DNA of 64,000 nucleotides from Candidatus Accumulibacter sp. ACC003 (GTDB taxonomy: Bacteria > Pseudomonadota > Gammaproteobacteria > Burkholderiales > Rhodocyclaceae), in NCBI RefSeq assembly GCF_907163085.1, contig NZ_CAJQTX010000004.1:204956-268955 (forward strand). The letters run 5' to 3'. Below the pieces are notes generated by a model. It did not search any database and was not told the origin of the DNA. It was given only the letters and a program-made list of their open reading frames with translations. Below are positions 1 to 9,231 of this stretch, piece after piece; within the stretch, counting starts at the first letter, position 1, and each line of letters begins with the position of its first letter. A program made the position numbers and the translations under genes.

Positions 1-2
1 TT

Positions 3-83
3 TTCGTCGAGCTGCTGAAGAACGAGAAGACGCAGCAGCGCATCCGGCACACGCTGGAAACCGGCAAGCCGCTACGTAACTAA
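3..83 (+). CDS. 3' end of a gene, probably 3-hydroxyacyl-CoA dehydrogenase/enoyl-CoA hydratase
   Basis: The window opens inside a reading frame whose last 26 codons end in GKPLRN before a TAA stop. It lies 28 bases before the thiolase gene on the same strand. A C-terminus of this kind next to a thiolase fits a FadB/FadJ-type beta-oxidation protein, but the fragment is too short to prove it, so the identity is inferred mainly from context. Confidence 0.4.
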   Translation, partial: FVELLKNEKTQQRIRHTLETGKPLRN

Positions 84-111
84 GCAACTGCGCGAGCAAG
101 GAGAAGAGAAC

Positions 112-1314
112 ATGAGCAAACAGATTCAGGAGGCCTACATCGTCGCCGCGACGCGGCTGCCGGTCGGCCGTCGCAAGGGCATGCTGGGGAACGTTCGTCC
201 CGACGACATGCTGGCGCACGCCATCGCCTCGGTGGTCGCGCAGGTGCCGGCGATCGATCCGGCGCTGGTCGAGGACGTGATCGTCGGCTGCGCGATGCCC
301 GAAGCCGAGCAGGGGATGAACGTCGCGCGCATCGGCCTGCTGCTCGCCGGCCTGCCGAACACCGTTGCCGGCGTCACCGTCAACCGCTTCTGCGCCTCCG
401 GCTTGCAGGCGGTGGCGATGGCGGCCGATCGCATTCGCCTCGGCGAAGCCGAGGTAATGATCGCCGCCGGCACCGAAACGATGTCGCTGATGAACCAGAT
501 CACGGGCAACAAGATCGCCCTCAACCCGGCGATCTTCGCCAGGGACGAGAACTACTCGATCGCTTTCGGCATGGGACTGACCGCCGAGAAGGTCGCCGCG
601 CAATGGCAGGTTTCGCGCCAAGACCAGGACGCTTTCGCCGTCGCCTCACACCAGAAAGCGTGTGCGGCGATCGCCGCCGGGAATTTCAAGGCCGAGATTT
701 CGCCGTACGCGGTCAGCTTGCGGCTGCCCGATCTGCAGAGCGGCGAAGTGACCGTCAAGCACTATTTGGCCGAGAACGACGAGGGGCCGCGCTCGGACAG
801 CAGCGTTGAGCGCCTCGCCCGCCTGCGGCCGGCTTTCGCCGCGCGTGGCTCGGTGACCGCCGGTAACAGCTCGCAGATGTCCGACGGCGCGGCGGCGGTA
901 ATGGTCGTTTCGGAAAAGATCCTCAAGGAGTTCAATCTGCAGCCGCTGGCGCGCTTTGCCGGTTTTGCGGTGGCAGGCGTTGCTCCCGAGATCATGGGTA
1001 TCGGCCCGGTTGAAGCGATACCCCGGGTTCTCAAGCTGGCCGGGGTGCGCCAGCAAGACGTGGACTGGTTCGAGCTCAACGAGGCTTTCGCCGCACAGGC
1101 GCTGGCCGTGATCCGTACGCTCGACCTTGATCCCGCCAAGGTCAATCCGCTCGGCGGCGCGATCGCTCTCGGCCACCCGCTCGGCGCCACTGGCGCGGTC
1201 AGAACGGCGACGCTGGTGCACGCGCTGCAGCGTACCCGCCAACGCTATGGCATGGTGACGATGTGCATCGGTACCGGGATGGGCGCCGCTGGCCTGTTCG
1301 AAGCGGTTCTATAG
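112..1314 (+). CDS. fadA: acetyl-CoA C-acyltransferase (3-ketoacyl-CoA thiolase)
   Basis: A 400-residue thiolase, the usual family length. It catalyses thiolytic cleavage of 3-ketoacyl-CoA, or the reverse condensation, in the cytoplasm. The nucleophilic cysteine is C94 in NRFCASG. The catalytic histidine is H355 in GHPLGATGA, and the second cysteine is C385 in CIGTGMG near the C-terminus. The ATG follows an AGGAGA Shine-Dalgarno. The partial gene just upstream is probably the beta-oxidation dehydrogenase partner, so the pair likely forms a fatty-acid oxidation operon. The sequence alone does not separate a degradative FadA from a biosynthetic acetyl-CoA acetyltransferase, although the context favours degradation. 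Confidence 0.93.
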   Translation: MSKQIQEAYIVAATRLPVGRRKGMLGNVRPDDMLAHAIASVVAQVPAIDPALVEDVIVGCAMPEAEQGMNVARIGLLLAGLPNTVAGVTVNRFCASGLQAVAMAADRIRLGEAEVMIAAGTETMSLMNQITGNKIALNPAIFARDENYSIAFGMGLTAEKVAAQWQVSRQDQDAFAVASHQKACAAIAAGNFKAEISPYAVSLRLPDLQSGEVTVKHYLAENDEGPRSDSSVERLARLRPAFAARGSVTAGNSSQMSDGAAAVMVVSEKILKEFNLQPLARFAGFAVAGVAPEIMGIGPVEAIPRVLKLAGVRQQDVDWFELNEAFAAQALAVIRTLDLDPAKVNPLGGAIALGHPLGATGAVRTATLVHALQRTRQRYGMVTMCIGTGMGAAGLFEAVL

Positions 1315-1327
1315 CGAAGCGAGATCG

Positions 1328-1359
1328 CCCCGCCGGACGCCAGTCTGCGCGGGGTTTTT
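1328..1359 (+). terminator. probable intrinsic terminator after the thiolase gene
   Basis: A ccccgc/gcgggg stem (1328-1333 with 1349-1354) is followed directly by five T residues, 14 bases after the thiolase stop. The loop is long (15 nt), so the call is moderate. The rest of the gap to 1687 shows no convincing gene. Confidence 0.45.
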
Positions 1360-1687
1360 CATTGATCGCCGCTGACCGTGCCGGTGCGCAAGGCTGGCCG
1401 ACTTTTCCCTTGACCGGGTCTGCTCCTGGTGCGGGCGGCGTCGCCTGTGGCGTCATCGTTCAGCAACGGATTGAACAGCCGCTTCTCGCCAGCTGCCGGA
1501 CATGGCGACGGATCGGCCGCAGTCGCCGATGCGGCCGCCTGGCGGTCTCGGCTCAGCAAGCGGGCCAAGCCGCCGACGCTCGGCGGCAAGCGCCAAGGCG
1601 ATCGAGCGGGCGCCTGCGCAAGATGAGTGTTGAGGCCGCTGAAGTGTCTGGCATAATGGCCGGCAAACACGGTCACCGGGGCGGGCA

Positions 1688-2314
1688 ATGGATCTTGAGC
1701 TACTGGGCGGTCTGGGCTGGCGCGAAGTACTGATCGCCGTCATTGCGCTGCTCGTCGGCTACATAGTCGTCATCTTCCTGCGGATGCGGCGGCTGCAGCG
1801 CGAACTGCGCGGCGCGGCACTGCCGCCGCTGGCCGCGCAGTCGGCACTGGCCGCTTATAGTGGCATCCAGCAGTCTGCCACCGAGGTCGCCGCCGTGCCA
1901 GCTGTTGCCGTCGCCGAGTCGCCGGCCGCGGCGAACGCCGTTGTCGACGAGCCCGTCGCGCTCGCCGAATCGCCCGTGCCGGTTGATTCCGGGGCGGCCG
2001 ATTTCCCCTGGAATGAGCCGCCGCCGGAGATTCCTGGACAGGCCCTGATCGATATGCTGCAGGTGGATGTCGATCAGTTGCGCTGCGAGATCGAGCAACT
2101 ACGCGACGATCTGCACCGCGCTCGCGAAGACTTTCGCCAGCAGCTGGCGCAGTTTTCGGGATCGCCACAAGCCGCTTCACCGCTCTACAACGATGCCATG
2201 CAGATGGCGGCCCAGGGGCAGGACGCGAGCACCATCGCGCAGCACTGCGGTATCGCGCGCGCCGAGGCCGACCTGGTGGTGGCGCTGGCACGGAATCGCA
2301 ACGATGGCCCTTGA
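1688..2314 (+). CDS. DUF2802 domain membrane-anchored protein
   Basis: A 208-residue protein with one N-terminal membrane segment at about residues 12-33, followed by a basic patch (RMRRLQRELR). An Ala/Pro/Val-rich linker comes next, then a charged coiled-coil stretch at about 115-150. The C-terminal helical domain (about 160-205, YNDAMQMAAQGQDASTIA) has the form of DUF2802, a small family found mainly in beta- and gammaproteobacteria. Function is unknown. The AQHCGIARAEADLVVAL end resembles a helix-turn-helix-like fold. The next gene overlaps by 11 nt, so the two are probably co-translated and may act together at the inner membrane. Confidence 0.75.
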   Translation: MDLELLGGLGWREVLIAVIALLVGYIVVIFLRMRRLQRELRGAALPPLAAQSALAAYSGIQQSATEVAAVPAVAVAESPAAANAVVDEPVALAESPVPVDSGAADFPWNEPPPEIPGQALIDMLQVDVDQLRCEIEQLRDDLHRAREDFRQQLAQFSGSPQAASPLYNDAMQMAAQGQDASTIAQHCGIARAEADLVVALARNRNDGP

Positions 2315-3140
2315 CACCAAGGCGCGGGCGATGGCGACGCGACCCGCTGGCAAAGGCAAGGAGGCGGCCAGCGCCGTCGCGGCCCAGCCGCTGGCACCGG
2401 CGCCAGCGGCGGCGCAGGCCAAGCTCAAGCGCTCGCTGCTCTGGCGAATGGCTCTCGCCGGCCTGATGATCCTGGCGCTTCTCGGCGCCCTGGCGCTGTT
2501 CGATTACGCCAACGCGCCCGATGACGAGCTCGCCACCAGGCCGCAGTTCCCCGAGCCGGTACCGGTCAGGAAGCCGGTGCTGCCGGTGACCGTCGTCGAT
2601 GCACCTGCCGATCCACCTGCCGATGCGCCTGCCGATGCGCCTGCCGATGCGCCTGCCGATGCGCCTGCCGAGGCGGCGACCGATGCCGCCGCCGCGACGC
2701 CGCTACCGACGCCGTCGCCTACCGAGACCGTGCCGGCAGCGGCGGCTGTACGGCGCAAGGCGACGCCCGGCAAGGAAGACCCGCGCAGCGAACCGCCGCC
2801 ACGTCCGGAGTTTGCCGCGCAGCCGGCGTTGCCGCCGCCCGCCAGGCGGCCGAATGCGCCGGCTGCGGCGGCCGCCGCCAGCCAGTCGGTCGGCGGCTCA
2901 GCGTTGGCGGTGCCGCCCCTGACGTCGGGTTATGTCTTCCCGTCCGGGATGTTTGCCGACCTGCGTCGGGCCGAGGAGTGGCAGGCGATGCTGGCCGAAG
3001 AAGGCATTCCGTCGACCATCGAAGCACGCTTGCAGATCGGCCCGTTCAAGAGTCGTGCCGACGCTGAGGCGGCGCGCCGGAAACTGAACAAGCTGGGTCT
3101 TGAGACGCTCAAGGGTGTGCACAAGGTCGGCAAACCCTAG
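2304..3140 (+). CDS. SPOR domain-containing membrane protein
   Basis: The ATG at 2304 overlaps the previous stop, which makes a far better start than the long upstream extension of the same frame. The 278-residue product has a basic N-terminus and a single membrane helix at about residues 48-67. A long Pro/Ala-rich periplasmic linker includes a PADA repeat at about 99-122. The C-terminal SPOR-like domain is at about 205-275 (SGYVFPSGMFADLRRAEEWQ, then IGPFKSRADAEAARRKL). SPOR domains bind denuded peptidoglycan, often at the septum, so a cell-envelope or division-related role is inferred. It is likely in an operon with the DUF2802 gene. Confidence 0.8.
   Translation: MALDTKARAMATRPAGKGKEAASAVAAQPLAPAPAAAQAKLKRSLLWRMALAGLMILALLGALALFDYANAPDDELATRPQFPEPVPVRKPVLPVTVVDAPADPPADAPADAPADAPADAPAEAATDAAAATPLPTPSPTETVPAAAAVRRKATPGKEDPRSEPPPRPEFAAQPALPPPARRPNAPAAAAAASQSVGGSALAVPPLTSGYVFPSGMFADLRRAEEWQAMLAEEGIPSTIEARLQIGPFKSRADAEAARRKLNKLGLETLKGVHKVGKP
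2598..2669 (+). repeat. 12-bp tandem repeat coding PADA units
   Basis: Six consecutive 12-bp units of the type gatgcgcctgcc encode DAPA/PADA repeats in the linker of the SPOR protein. The last four units are identical, so unit number can probably vary without breaking the frame. Confidence 0.85.
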
Positions 3141-3146
3141 GACGCC

Positions 3147-3485
3147 TCAATCACCGGTCGACTGTAGTTGGCGCTGCAGGCGCCGCGCAAAAACGCTCAT
3201 CTCTTTGGCGGCCTGGACGTCGCCCTTGCCGTCGGCAACGATGATTCCCTGCTCATACGCGGCCAGTGCTTCGGCGGGGCGAGCCGCTTCGCTCAGTGCC
3301 TTGCCGAGAAGCTTCCAGGCGGCGGAATGGCCGGCGTCGCGCTCGACCGCCTCGCGCAGGCGCAGCGCGGCCTGTTCGAATTCGCCGCCTTTCAGATGTT
3401 CGTTGCCCAGCGAATAGCGGAGCAGGGCGCCATCGCGCGCACCACCGAGCAGTTTTTCGAGATTGGCGATCATCGCCGTCGTCAT
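3147..3485 (-). CDS. small tetratricopeptide-repeat protein
   Basis: A 112-residue protein made almost entirely of TPR-like helix pairs. [20 protein letters not shown] and [20 protein letters not shown] carry the typical W/L-G-A-P spacing. No signal peptide or membrane segment is visible, so it is cytoplasmic and probably a protein-protein adaptor. It is convergent with the SPOR gene (7 bases between stops) and divergent from ridA (59 bases apart), so the promoters of both probably lie in that gap. The specific partner is unknown. Confidence 0.7.
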   Translation of the reverse strand: MTTAMIANLEKLLGGARDGALLRYSLGNEHLKGGEFEQAALRLREAVERDAGHSAAWKLLGKALSEAARPAEALAAYEQGIIVADGKGDVQAAKEMSVFARRLQRQLQSTGD

Positions 3486-3544
3486 TTACTATCTCCGTCG
3501 TTAACCATGGCTTTTCAACGCAGCACATTGTAGAGGACAGCACG

Positions 3545-3928
3545 ATGAGCAGAACGATCATTTCAACAAGCGACGCGCCGGCGGCGATTGGCCCCTACTC
3601 GCAGGCGGTACGAGTCGGCGATACGGTATACCTGTCGGGTCAGATCGGCCTCGACCCGGTCAGCATGAACGTCGTCGACGGCATCGACGCGCAGATTGTT
3701 CGCGTTTTCGACAACCTCAAGGCCGTTGCCGAAGCTGCCGGTGGTTCCCTCGCCGACATCGTCAAGCTGAATGTGTACCTGACCGATCTGGCGAACTTCG
3801 TGAAGGTCAACGAGGCCATGAAGAGCTATTTCAGCGAGCCCTTCCCGGCGCGCGCAGCGGTCGGCGTCGCCGCCTTGCCACGCAATGCACTGGTTGAAGC
3901 CGATGCGGTGCTGGTGCTCGGCGCCTGA
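3545..3928 (+). CDS. ridA: RidA family reactive enamine/imine deaminase
   Basis: A 127-residue YjgF/YER057c/UK114 protein of full family length. It carries the N-terminal [12 protein letters not shown] motif, the central [10 protein letters not shown], and the C-terminal [20 protein letters not shown] with the arginine that binds the substrate carboxylate. RidA hydrolyses 2-aminoacrylate and related imines made by PLP enzymes, protecting those enzymes. The ATG at 3545 begins [14 protein letters not shown]. The longer upstream reading frame is out of register with the TPR gene on the other strand and is not needed. The stop overlaps the recG start by one base, so the two genes are translationally coupled. 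Confidence 0.93.
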   Translation: MSRTIISTSDAPAAIGPYSQAVRVGDTVYLSGQIGLDPVSMNVVDGIDAQIVRVFDNLKAVAEAAGGSLADIVKLNVYLTDLANFVKVNEAMKSYFSEPFPARAAVGVAALPRNALVEADAVLVLGA

Positions 3929-5982
3929 TGCCCCTGGCGGACGAGATCGATGCGCCAGACGCGCTGCGCAGCCGGCTGCGCAAGCTCGGCCTCGAGCGGC
4001 GTGACGATCTCGTTCTGCACCTGCCCTTGCGCTACGAGGACGAGACGCGTGTCACGGCGATCGGCGACGCGCCGTTCGGCGTGCCGCTGCAGCTCGAGGT
4101 GCTGGTGCACGAGGTTTCGGTCAGGCTGGCGCCACGCCGGCAGTTGCTGGTGCAGGTCAGCGACGCCAGCAACGCTGGCCACGATCTCCTGCTGCTGCGT
4201 TTCCTGAGCTTCTACGGCAGCCAGCAGCGGGCGCTCGAAGCCGCCCGCGACGATCACCAGCGGCTGCGCGTTTTTGGCGAGATCCGCGACGGTTTCCTCG
4301 GACCCGAGATGGTGCATCCGCGCTACCGCGTGTGGCGTGCCGACGAGGCGCTGCCAAGCTCGCTGACGCCGGTCTATCCGACCACTGCCGGCCTGGCGCA
4401 GAGCGCCCTACGCAAGCTCATCGCACGCGCGCTGGCGGCTGCCGATCTCGGCGAGTCGCTGGACGCCGCCTGGTGCAGCCGGCACGCACTGCCGTCGTTC
4501 GCCGCGGCGGTCAGCCTGCTGCACTCGCCGCCGCCCGACGTTTCGGCAGCAGCCTTGCAAAACCGCAGCCATCCGGCGTGGCGGCGAGTCAAGTTTGACG
4601 AACTGCTGGCGCAGCAGCTGTCGCTACGCCGTGCTTACCTGGCGCGCCGCCGCAAGGGGGCGCCGGTGCTGCCGGCCAGCGCCAGCCTGGCGAAGCGCCT
4701 GCAGGATGCACTGCCCTTTGCCCTGACCGGCGCGCAGCAACGCGTCGTTGCCGAGATCGCCGCCGACCTGAAGCAGCCTTACCCGATGCAGCGTCTGCTG
4801 CAGGGCGACGTCGGTTGTGGCAAGACGATCGTCGCCGCGCTGGCCGTTTGCCAGGCCGCCGAAGCGGGCTTTCAGACGGCTTTCATGGCGCCCACCGAGA
4901 TTCTGGCGGAGCAGCACTACCTCAAGCTGCGGGCCTGGTTCGAGCCGCTCGGCGTCGACGTCGTCTGCTTGTCGGCGCGGCTCGGCGCCGGCCTCAGGCG
5001 GGCGACGCAGCGGCAGGCGGCGACTACCGCGCAACTCGTCGTCGGCACGCATGCCTTGATTCAGGAGGGGCTTGATTTCAGCCGTCTCGGCCTGGCGATC
5101 GTCGACGAGCAGCATCGCTTCGGTGTCGTGCAGCGTCTCGACCTGCGGCGCAAGGGAGTCAACCCGCACCAGTTGATGATGTCGGCGACGCCGATTCCGC
5201 GGACCTTGGCGATGAGCTATTACGCCGACCTCGACGTCTCGGTGATCGACGAATTGCCGGCCGGTCGCTCGCCGGTGCGCACCCGGCTGTTCTCGGCGAC
5301 GCGCCGCGACGAAGTCGTCGCCGCGGTGCGTGCGGTCGTCGCCGCCGGGCGGCAGGCTTATTGGGTGTGCCCCTTGATCGAGGAGTCGGCCAAACTCGAA
5401 CTGCAGGCGGCGCTCGATACCTACGCCGCGCTCAGCGAGGAGCTTGCCGACTTGCGCATCGGCCTGGTGCACGGTCGCTTGCGCAGCCAGGAGAAAGCCG
5501 CAGTGATGGCCGCCTTCGTCGCCGCCGAGGTCGACGTGCTGGTGGCGACGACGGTGATCGAAGTCGGCGTCGACGTGCCGAACGCCAGTCTGATGGTCAT
5601 CGAACACGCCGAGCGTTTCGGTCTCGCGCAGCTCCATCAGCTGCGCGGGCGCGTCGGCCGCGGCAGCCACGATTCGCACTGCGTGCTGCTCTACCAGCAG
5701 CCGCTGTCGGCGCTGGCGCGCGCGCGCCTGAAGATCATTTTCGAGCACCGTGATGGTTTCGAGATCGCTCGCCAGGATCTGCAGCTACGCGGGCCCGGCG
5801 AGCTCGTCGGCAGCCGCCAGTCGGGCGTGCCACTGCTGCGCTACGCCGACCTCGATAGCGACGGCGAGCTCGTCGAAATGGCGCAGCAGATGGCCGCGCA
5901 GCTGTTGCGCGACGACCCCGAGTGCGTCAGCCGCCACCTGCGGCGCTGGCTCGGCAGTCGCGAGGAGTTGCTGAAAGCCTGA
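3928..5982 (+). CDS. recG: ATP-dependent DNA helicase RecG
   Basis: A 684-residue protein of normal RecG length. The N-terminal wedge/OB region (about 1-230) precedes the superfamily 2 helicase core. Walker A is GDVGCGKTIVAALA. The DEQHRFGV box with its characteristic H-R-F-G extension is diagnostic of RecG, and motif III is MSATPIPRTLAM. Motifs V and VI are ATTVIEVGVDVPNA and LHQLRGRVGRG. RecG remodels stalled forks and branched recombination intermediates. The start overlaps the ridA stop (TGATG arrangement). The gene is convergent with the chemoreceptor gene downstream. Confidence 0.97.
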   Translation: MPLADEIDAPDALRSRLRKLGLERRDDLVLHLPLRYEDETRVTAIGDAPFGVPLQLEVLVHEVSVRLAPRRQLLVQVSDASNAGHDLLLLRFLSFYGSQQRALEAARDDHQRLRVFGEIRDGFLGPEMVHPRYRVWRADEALPSSLTPVYPTTAGLAQSALRKLIARALAAADLGESLDAAWCSRHALPSFAAAVSLLHSPPPDVSAAALQNRSHPAWRRVKFDELLAQQLSLRRAYLARRRKGAPVLPASASLAKRLQDALPFALTGAQQRVVAEIAADLKQPYPMQRLLQGDVGCGKTIVAALAVCQAAEAGFQTAFMAPTEILAEQHYLKLRAWFEPLGVDVVCLSARLGAGLRRATQRQAATTAQLVVGTHALIQEGLDFSRLGLAIVDEQHRFGVVQRLDLRRKGVNPHQLMMSATPIPRTLAMSYYADLDVSVIDELPAGRSPVRTRLFSATRRDEVVAAVRAVVAAGRQAYWVCPLIEESAKLELQAALDTYAALSEELADLRIGLVHGRLRSQEKAAVMAAFVAAEVDVLVATTVIEVGVDVPNASLMVIEHAERFGLAQLHQLRGRVGRGSHDSHCVLLYQQPLSALARARLKIIFEHRDGFEIARQDLQLRGPGELVGSRQSGVPLLRYADLDSDGELVEMAQQMAAQLLRDDPECVSRHLRRWLGSREELLKA

Positions 5983-6037
5983 AGCGCCGGCCGCTGGTGA
6001 AACGAGCTCGGCAGCGCCCTGGCTGCAGTCGCTTCAC

Positions 6038-7678
6038 TCAAGCGACACGAAAATACGCGACGGCCTCGCGCAACTGACTGGCCAGGCCGTTGAGCGCGAG
6101 CGCCGAGTTGGCGTTGCCCTGCATCGTCGCGTTGGTTTCCTCGGTCATCGAGGCGATGTTCTGGATGTGGCGGGCGATGTCGTTGGCGACCGTCGCCTGC
6201 TCGCGCGTGGCCATCGCCACGCCTTGTACGCGCTCGCTCGACTCGAGTGCCTGGCTGTGGATCGATTCGAGCATGGTGCTCGCTTCACGCGCTTTTTCCA
6301 GGCTTCGGTCGACCTGCGGTGCGGCTTCGTCCATGCCCCCGACGGCCAACTCGGTATCGGCCTGGACGCTGACCACCATGGTGCTGATTTCGCCGGTGGC
6401 TTTGCTCGTTCTCTCGGCGAGCTTGCGGACCTCGTCGGCGACGACCGCGAAGCCGCGACCCTGCTCGCCGGCGCGCGCCGCTTCGATGGCGGCGTTCAGT
6501 GCCAGCAGGTTGGTCTGTTCGGCGATCTCCTTGATCACCCCGGCGATGCCGCCGATCTCTCTCGAGCGCGTCGCCAGCTGGCGGATTTGTCCGGACGAAC
6601 GCGCGACGATTACAGCAACCTTCTCGATCTCCTTGGCCGACGCGCTGACCAGCGCGCGACCTTGCTCGGCGCAGCTCGCTGCGCTGCTCGAGTTCTTCCC
6701 GGTGGCGTCGGCGTTTTGGGCCACCTCGTTGATGCTGGCCGTCAGTTCCTCGATCGAAGCGGCGGTCGCCGAAGTCGAGTTGGCCTGTTCCTCGGCGGCG
6801 CGACGCGTCTCGTCGGTGGCCAGCGAAATCTCGCTGGCGCTATTGGCCAGGCCGCTGGCCAGCTGACCGATCTCGGCGATGATGCTGCGCAAGCGGCTCT
6901 GCATCTGGGCGATCGAGTGCATCACGCTGCCGCTGGCCAGCCGCTCGGCGTTCAACTGCCCGCCGAGGTCGCCACTGGCGATGCGCAGGGCGATCGCCGA
7001 CGCCTCGGCGGGTTCGCCGCCGAGCTGGCGCAGGACGCTGCGCCCGATCCACAGCGACACGCCGACCAGGACGGCGATGACCAGGGCGATGATCAGCAGC
7101 GAGTTGATCGCCACGCTGCGGAACTCGCGGTCGACGTCGTCAAGATAGATGCCGGTGCCGATGACCCAGCCCCAGGGTTTGAACTGCAGCGCGTAGCTGA
7201 TCTTGGGAACGGGCGTGTCGCTGCCGGCCTTGGCGAAGGAATAGTTGACGACGCCTCCTTTGTCGCTGGCCTGCGCGACGCGGACGATGTCCTGGATGAA
7301 CAGCTTGCCATCGGGATCGCGCAGGTCGGTAGAGTTGCCTCCCTCGAGCGCCGGCTTGGTGGCGTGCATCACGAAACTGTGCTGGGCGTTGAGGACGAAA
7401 AAGTATTCGCCGTCCTCGTAGCGCATCTGGCGCAGCGTTTCAAGCGCCTGTTTCTTGGCGTCCTCTTCGCTCAGCGCGCCGCTTTTGGCGAGCTCGTAAA
7501 AGCGCGCGACGCTGCCGCCGGCGACTTCGACGAGCGCGTGGATCTTGCTCTGGCGGTCGGCCAGCATGTTTCCGCGCAGGTCGTTGAGTGAGTACAGACC
7601 GAGCGCGACGAGGCCCGTTATGGCCGCCGCCAGGACGATCAAAAAGCGCGTCTTGATACTCGAATTACTGAGCTTCAT
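6038..7678 (-). CDS. methyl-accepting chemotaxis protein with sCache-type sensor
   Basis: The start at 7678 ([19 protein letters not shown]) is preferred because it puts the first membrane helix at the N-terminus. This gives 546 residues. Order: membrane helix (about 10-30), a periplasmic single Cache-type domain with DGEYFFVLN and [15 protein letters not shown], a second membrane helix ([19 protein letters not shown]), a HAMP-like linker and the cytoplasmic signalling helices. The conserved hairpin tip is [20 protein letters not shown]. It should sense a small ligand in the periplasm and signal to CheA/CheW. No C-terminal CheR-binding pentapeptide is seen (it ends in YFRVA). The ligand cannot be told from sequence. 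Confidence 0.92.
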   Translation of the reverse strand: MKLSNSSIKTRFLIVLAAAITGLVALGLYSLNDLRGNMLADRQSKIHALVEVAGGSVARFYELAKSGALSEEDAKKQALETLRQMRYEDGEYFFVLNAQHSFVMHATKPALEGGNSTDLRDPDGKLFIQDIVRVAQASDKGGVVNYSFAKAGSDTPVPKISYALQFKPWGWVIGTGIYLDDVDREFRSVAINSLLIIALVIAVLVGVSLWIGRSVLRQLGGEPAEASAIALRIASGDLGGQLNAERLASGSVMHSIAQMQSRLRSIIAEIGQLASGLANSASEISLATDETRRAAEEQANSTSATAASIEELTASINEVAQNADATGKNSSSAASCAEQGRALVSASAKEIEKVAVIVARSSGQIRQLATRSREIGGIAGVIKEIAEQTNLLALNAAIEAARAGEQGRGFAVVADEVRKLAERTSKATGEISTMVVSVQADTELAVGGMDEAAPQVDRSLEKAREASTMLESIHSQALESSERVQGVAMATREQATVANDIARHIQNIASMTEETNATMQGNANSALALNGLASQLREAVAYFRVA

Positions 7679-7718
7679 GGTGACTCTCCAGTTGGCGACC
7701 CCCGCTGCTTGCGGCTTA

Positions 7719-7867
7719 CTGTGAAAGTCGCGTACGCGACTCACGAAACTCCCGTCTCCCCTTGCGGGAGAAGGTCCAGGGGAAGAGGGAAACGGTCATG
7801 ACTTTCATGATCTGGGGTATCTCAACCTGTCATGACCGTTAGCGTAAAGGTCGCGGACGCGACTCCC
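7719..7867. repeat. palindromic repeat cluster upstream of the chemoreceptor gene
   Basis: Two near-perfect palindromes, gtcgcgtacgcgac (7727-7740) and gtcgcggacgcgac (7850-7863), flank an 11-bp inverted repeat (aacggtcatga at 7791-7801 and tcatgaccgtt at 7830-7840). Related pieces occur at 41042-41055 and near 41190. The rest of the stretch to the PEP-CTERM promoter (7868-8300) has no supportable gene. Confidence 0.6.
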
Positions 7868-8312
7868 ATCTTAACGGCAGTCGCCAGGGGAAACTTTAGG
7901 GGTAGTGGCAAAAATCGCGGCGCCGGTGCCGAAGCGATTGGCGGCTCCTTTGGCGTCGCCGACGGCAGCGTACTACTTTTGCGGGACTTCAATGCCGTGC
8001 GCAGTCAGCGACTCGCGGTTCAGCTCCCGGCCTACGTCTTTGGTCGCAGGCTGTGCCAGGACGATCGAGCGCGCTTCCGCCTGCTCTTCGCCCGGCGGCG
8101 GCACGGCTATGAAGGCCCGATCGTGGGCGTTCAAGGGGGCGGCGGTCAGTGGGAAATGTCGACCGACTCGTCGCCGCCGCCCCGCTGCAGATTGCTGCAA
8201 AGGAGTGGCGCGGCCTTGCTGGCGGCGTTCGAGTGTCGGATTTTTTTACACTCGCCAACTGAAAAAGTTCCGTGATCTATTTAACAGTCTGTTTTTAAGA
8301 GAGTAAAAATGA

Positions 8313-8328
8313 TTGGCACAAGTATTGC
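8313..8328 (+). promoter_or_regulatory. sigma-54 (RpoN) promoter of the PEP-CTERM gene
   Basis: ttggcac, five bases, then ttgc. The GG (8315-8316) and GC (8327-8328) are separated by exactly 10 bases, as in the -24/-12 consensus. It lies about 115 bp before the PEP-CTERM start codon, leaving a leader of roughly 100 nt. Exosortase-type EPS systems often carry the PrsK/PrsR two-component pair, a sigma-54 activator, so this promoter may connect the gene to that system. Confidence 0.8.
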
Positions 8329-8443
8329 TTGTGAGTAATCGAGCCTGCTAGAAAGCTGGGCCAACAAGTGCAAACTGACCGTTCCGATAGGAAAAACGGA
8401 CAGACTGTGTTTCCGACCTTAAGTACCCCTGGAGGAATAAATA

Positions 8444-9028
8444 ATGATGAAGAAAACCCTGATCGCGGCTGGACTTGCTCTCGGCGCCGCCGTCTTCGCC
8501 GGTCCGGCTTCCGCCGTACCCATCGAAGTCATCTTCAACGTCGTTGGTCTCGGCACCTTCACTGCCGATACTGGCGACGTGACGAATGCGACCACCATTA
8601 CCAGTGGCGCCCCTAATCTGGTTGCCGCCATCATCGCGAATAACATCGGCCTGGTCGGCGGCACCGCCGTTACTCTGGCTCCGGGCGCGCTGCCCGTGAC
8701 CGTTGGCGGAGTGTTCACGAAAGAGTTTGAGACTGGCTTGGGGACGTTTTTGGAAACACTGACAGTAACGTCGATCACCCCGGGGGCGAACTCCCTGGGG
8801 GTGTTGGCGGTAGGCACGATCAGCCAGATCGTCGGAGTTGGATTCGATCCGACGCCGGTATACTGGTCGGCCGCTTACACACAGAACGCTGGGCAGGGCG
8901 GGCAGATCAACGGGTCGTTCAATAACTCCACCACGCCGCCGCCGCCGGTGAACATCCCGGAACCCGCTACTCTCGCCCTCCTCGGTGCTGGTCTGGTCGG
9001 TTTGGCTCTCCGCCGCCGCCGCGGCTAA
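8444..9028 (+). CDS. PEP-CTERM sorting domain exported protein
   Basis: A 194-residue protein with a Sec signal peptide (MMKKTLIAAGLALGAAVFAG, cleavage probably after PASA at about residue 24). Its C-terminal sorting signal starts IPEPATLALLGAG at residue 171, followed by a hydrophobic stretch and RRRRG. PEP-CTERM proteins are processed by an exosortase (XrtA/EpsH type) and are linked to extracellular polysaccharide. The middle (about 25-165) is Thr/Val/Gly-rich with low complexity and no recognised domain, so the role is probably structural. A strong GGAGG lies 8 bases before the ATG. No exosortase is encoded in this window. Confidence 0.9.
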   Translation: MMKKTLIAAGLALGAAVFAGPASAVPIEVIFNVVGLGTFTADTGDVTNATTITSGAPNLVAAIIANNIGLVGGTAVTLAPGALPVTVGGVFTKEFETGLGTFLETLTVTSITPGANSLGVLAVGTISQIVGVGFDPTPVYWSAAYTQNAGQGGQINGSFNNSTTPPPPVNIPEPATLALLGAGLVGLALRRRRG

Positions 9029-9231
9029 CCCACCGCGGGCAGTCAGTAGTTTACGATCGACTTGCCGGTTTTCCGGCATCCTGATCGCTGCGGCAGGTCT
9101 TGATCCAATCGCCGGCAAGGTAGTGCAAGGCAAGCGGATCGGGATCTGCCCCAGTCTTTTTCCAGTTCGCCAGCCAACCCTCCGTCAGACGGCCGCGCTC
9201 GTGTCTGCGTTTGCTCGGCGGCGCGCAGCCC

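Noticed and set aside
6090-7591. Long plus-strand frames opposite the chemoreceptor
   Set aside because: The minus-strand chemoreceptor has full domain support. The opposing frames are mirror effects of its GC-rich codons.
7832-8275. 147-codon frame between the chemoreceptor and PEP-CTERM genes
   Set aside because: It starts inside the palindromic repeat cluster and shows no domain or sensible composition.
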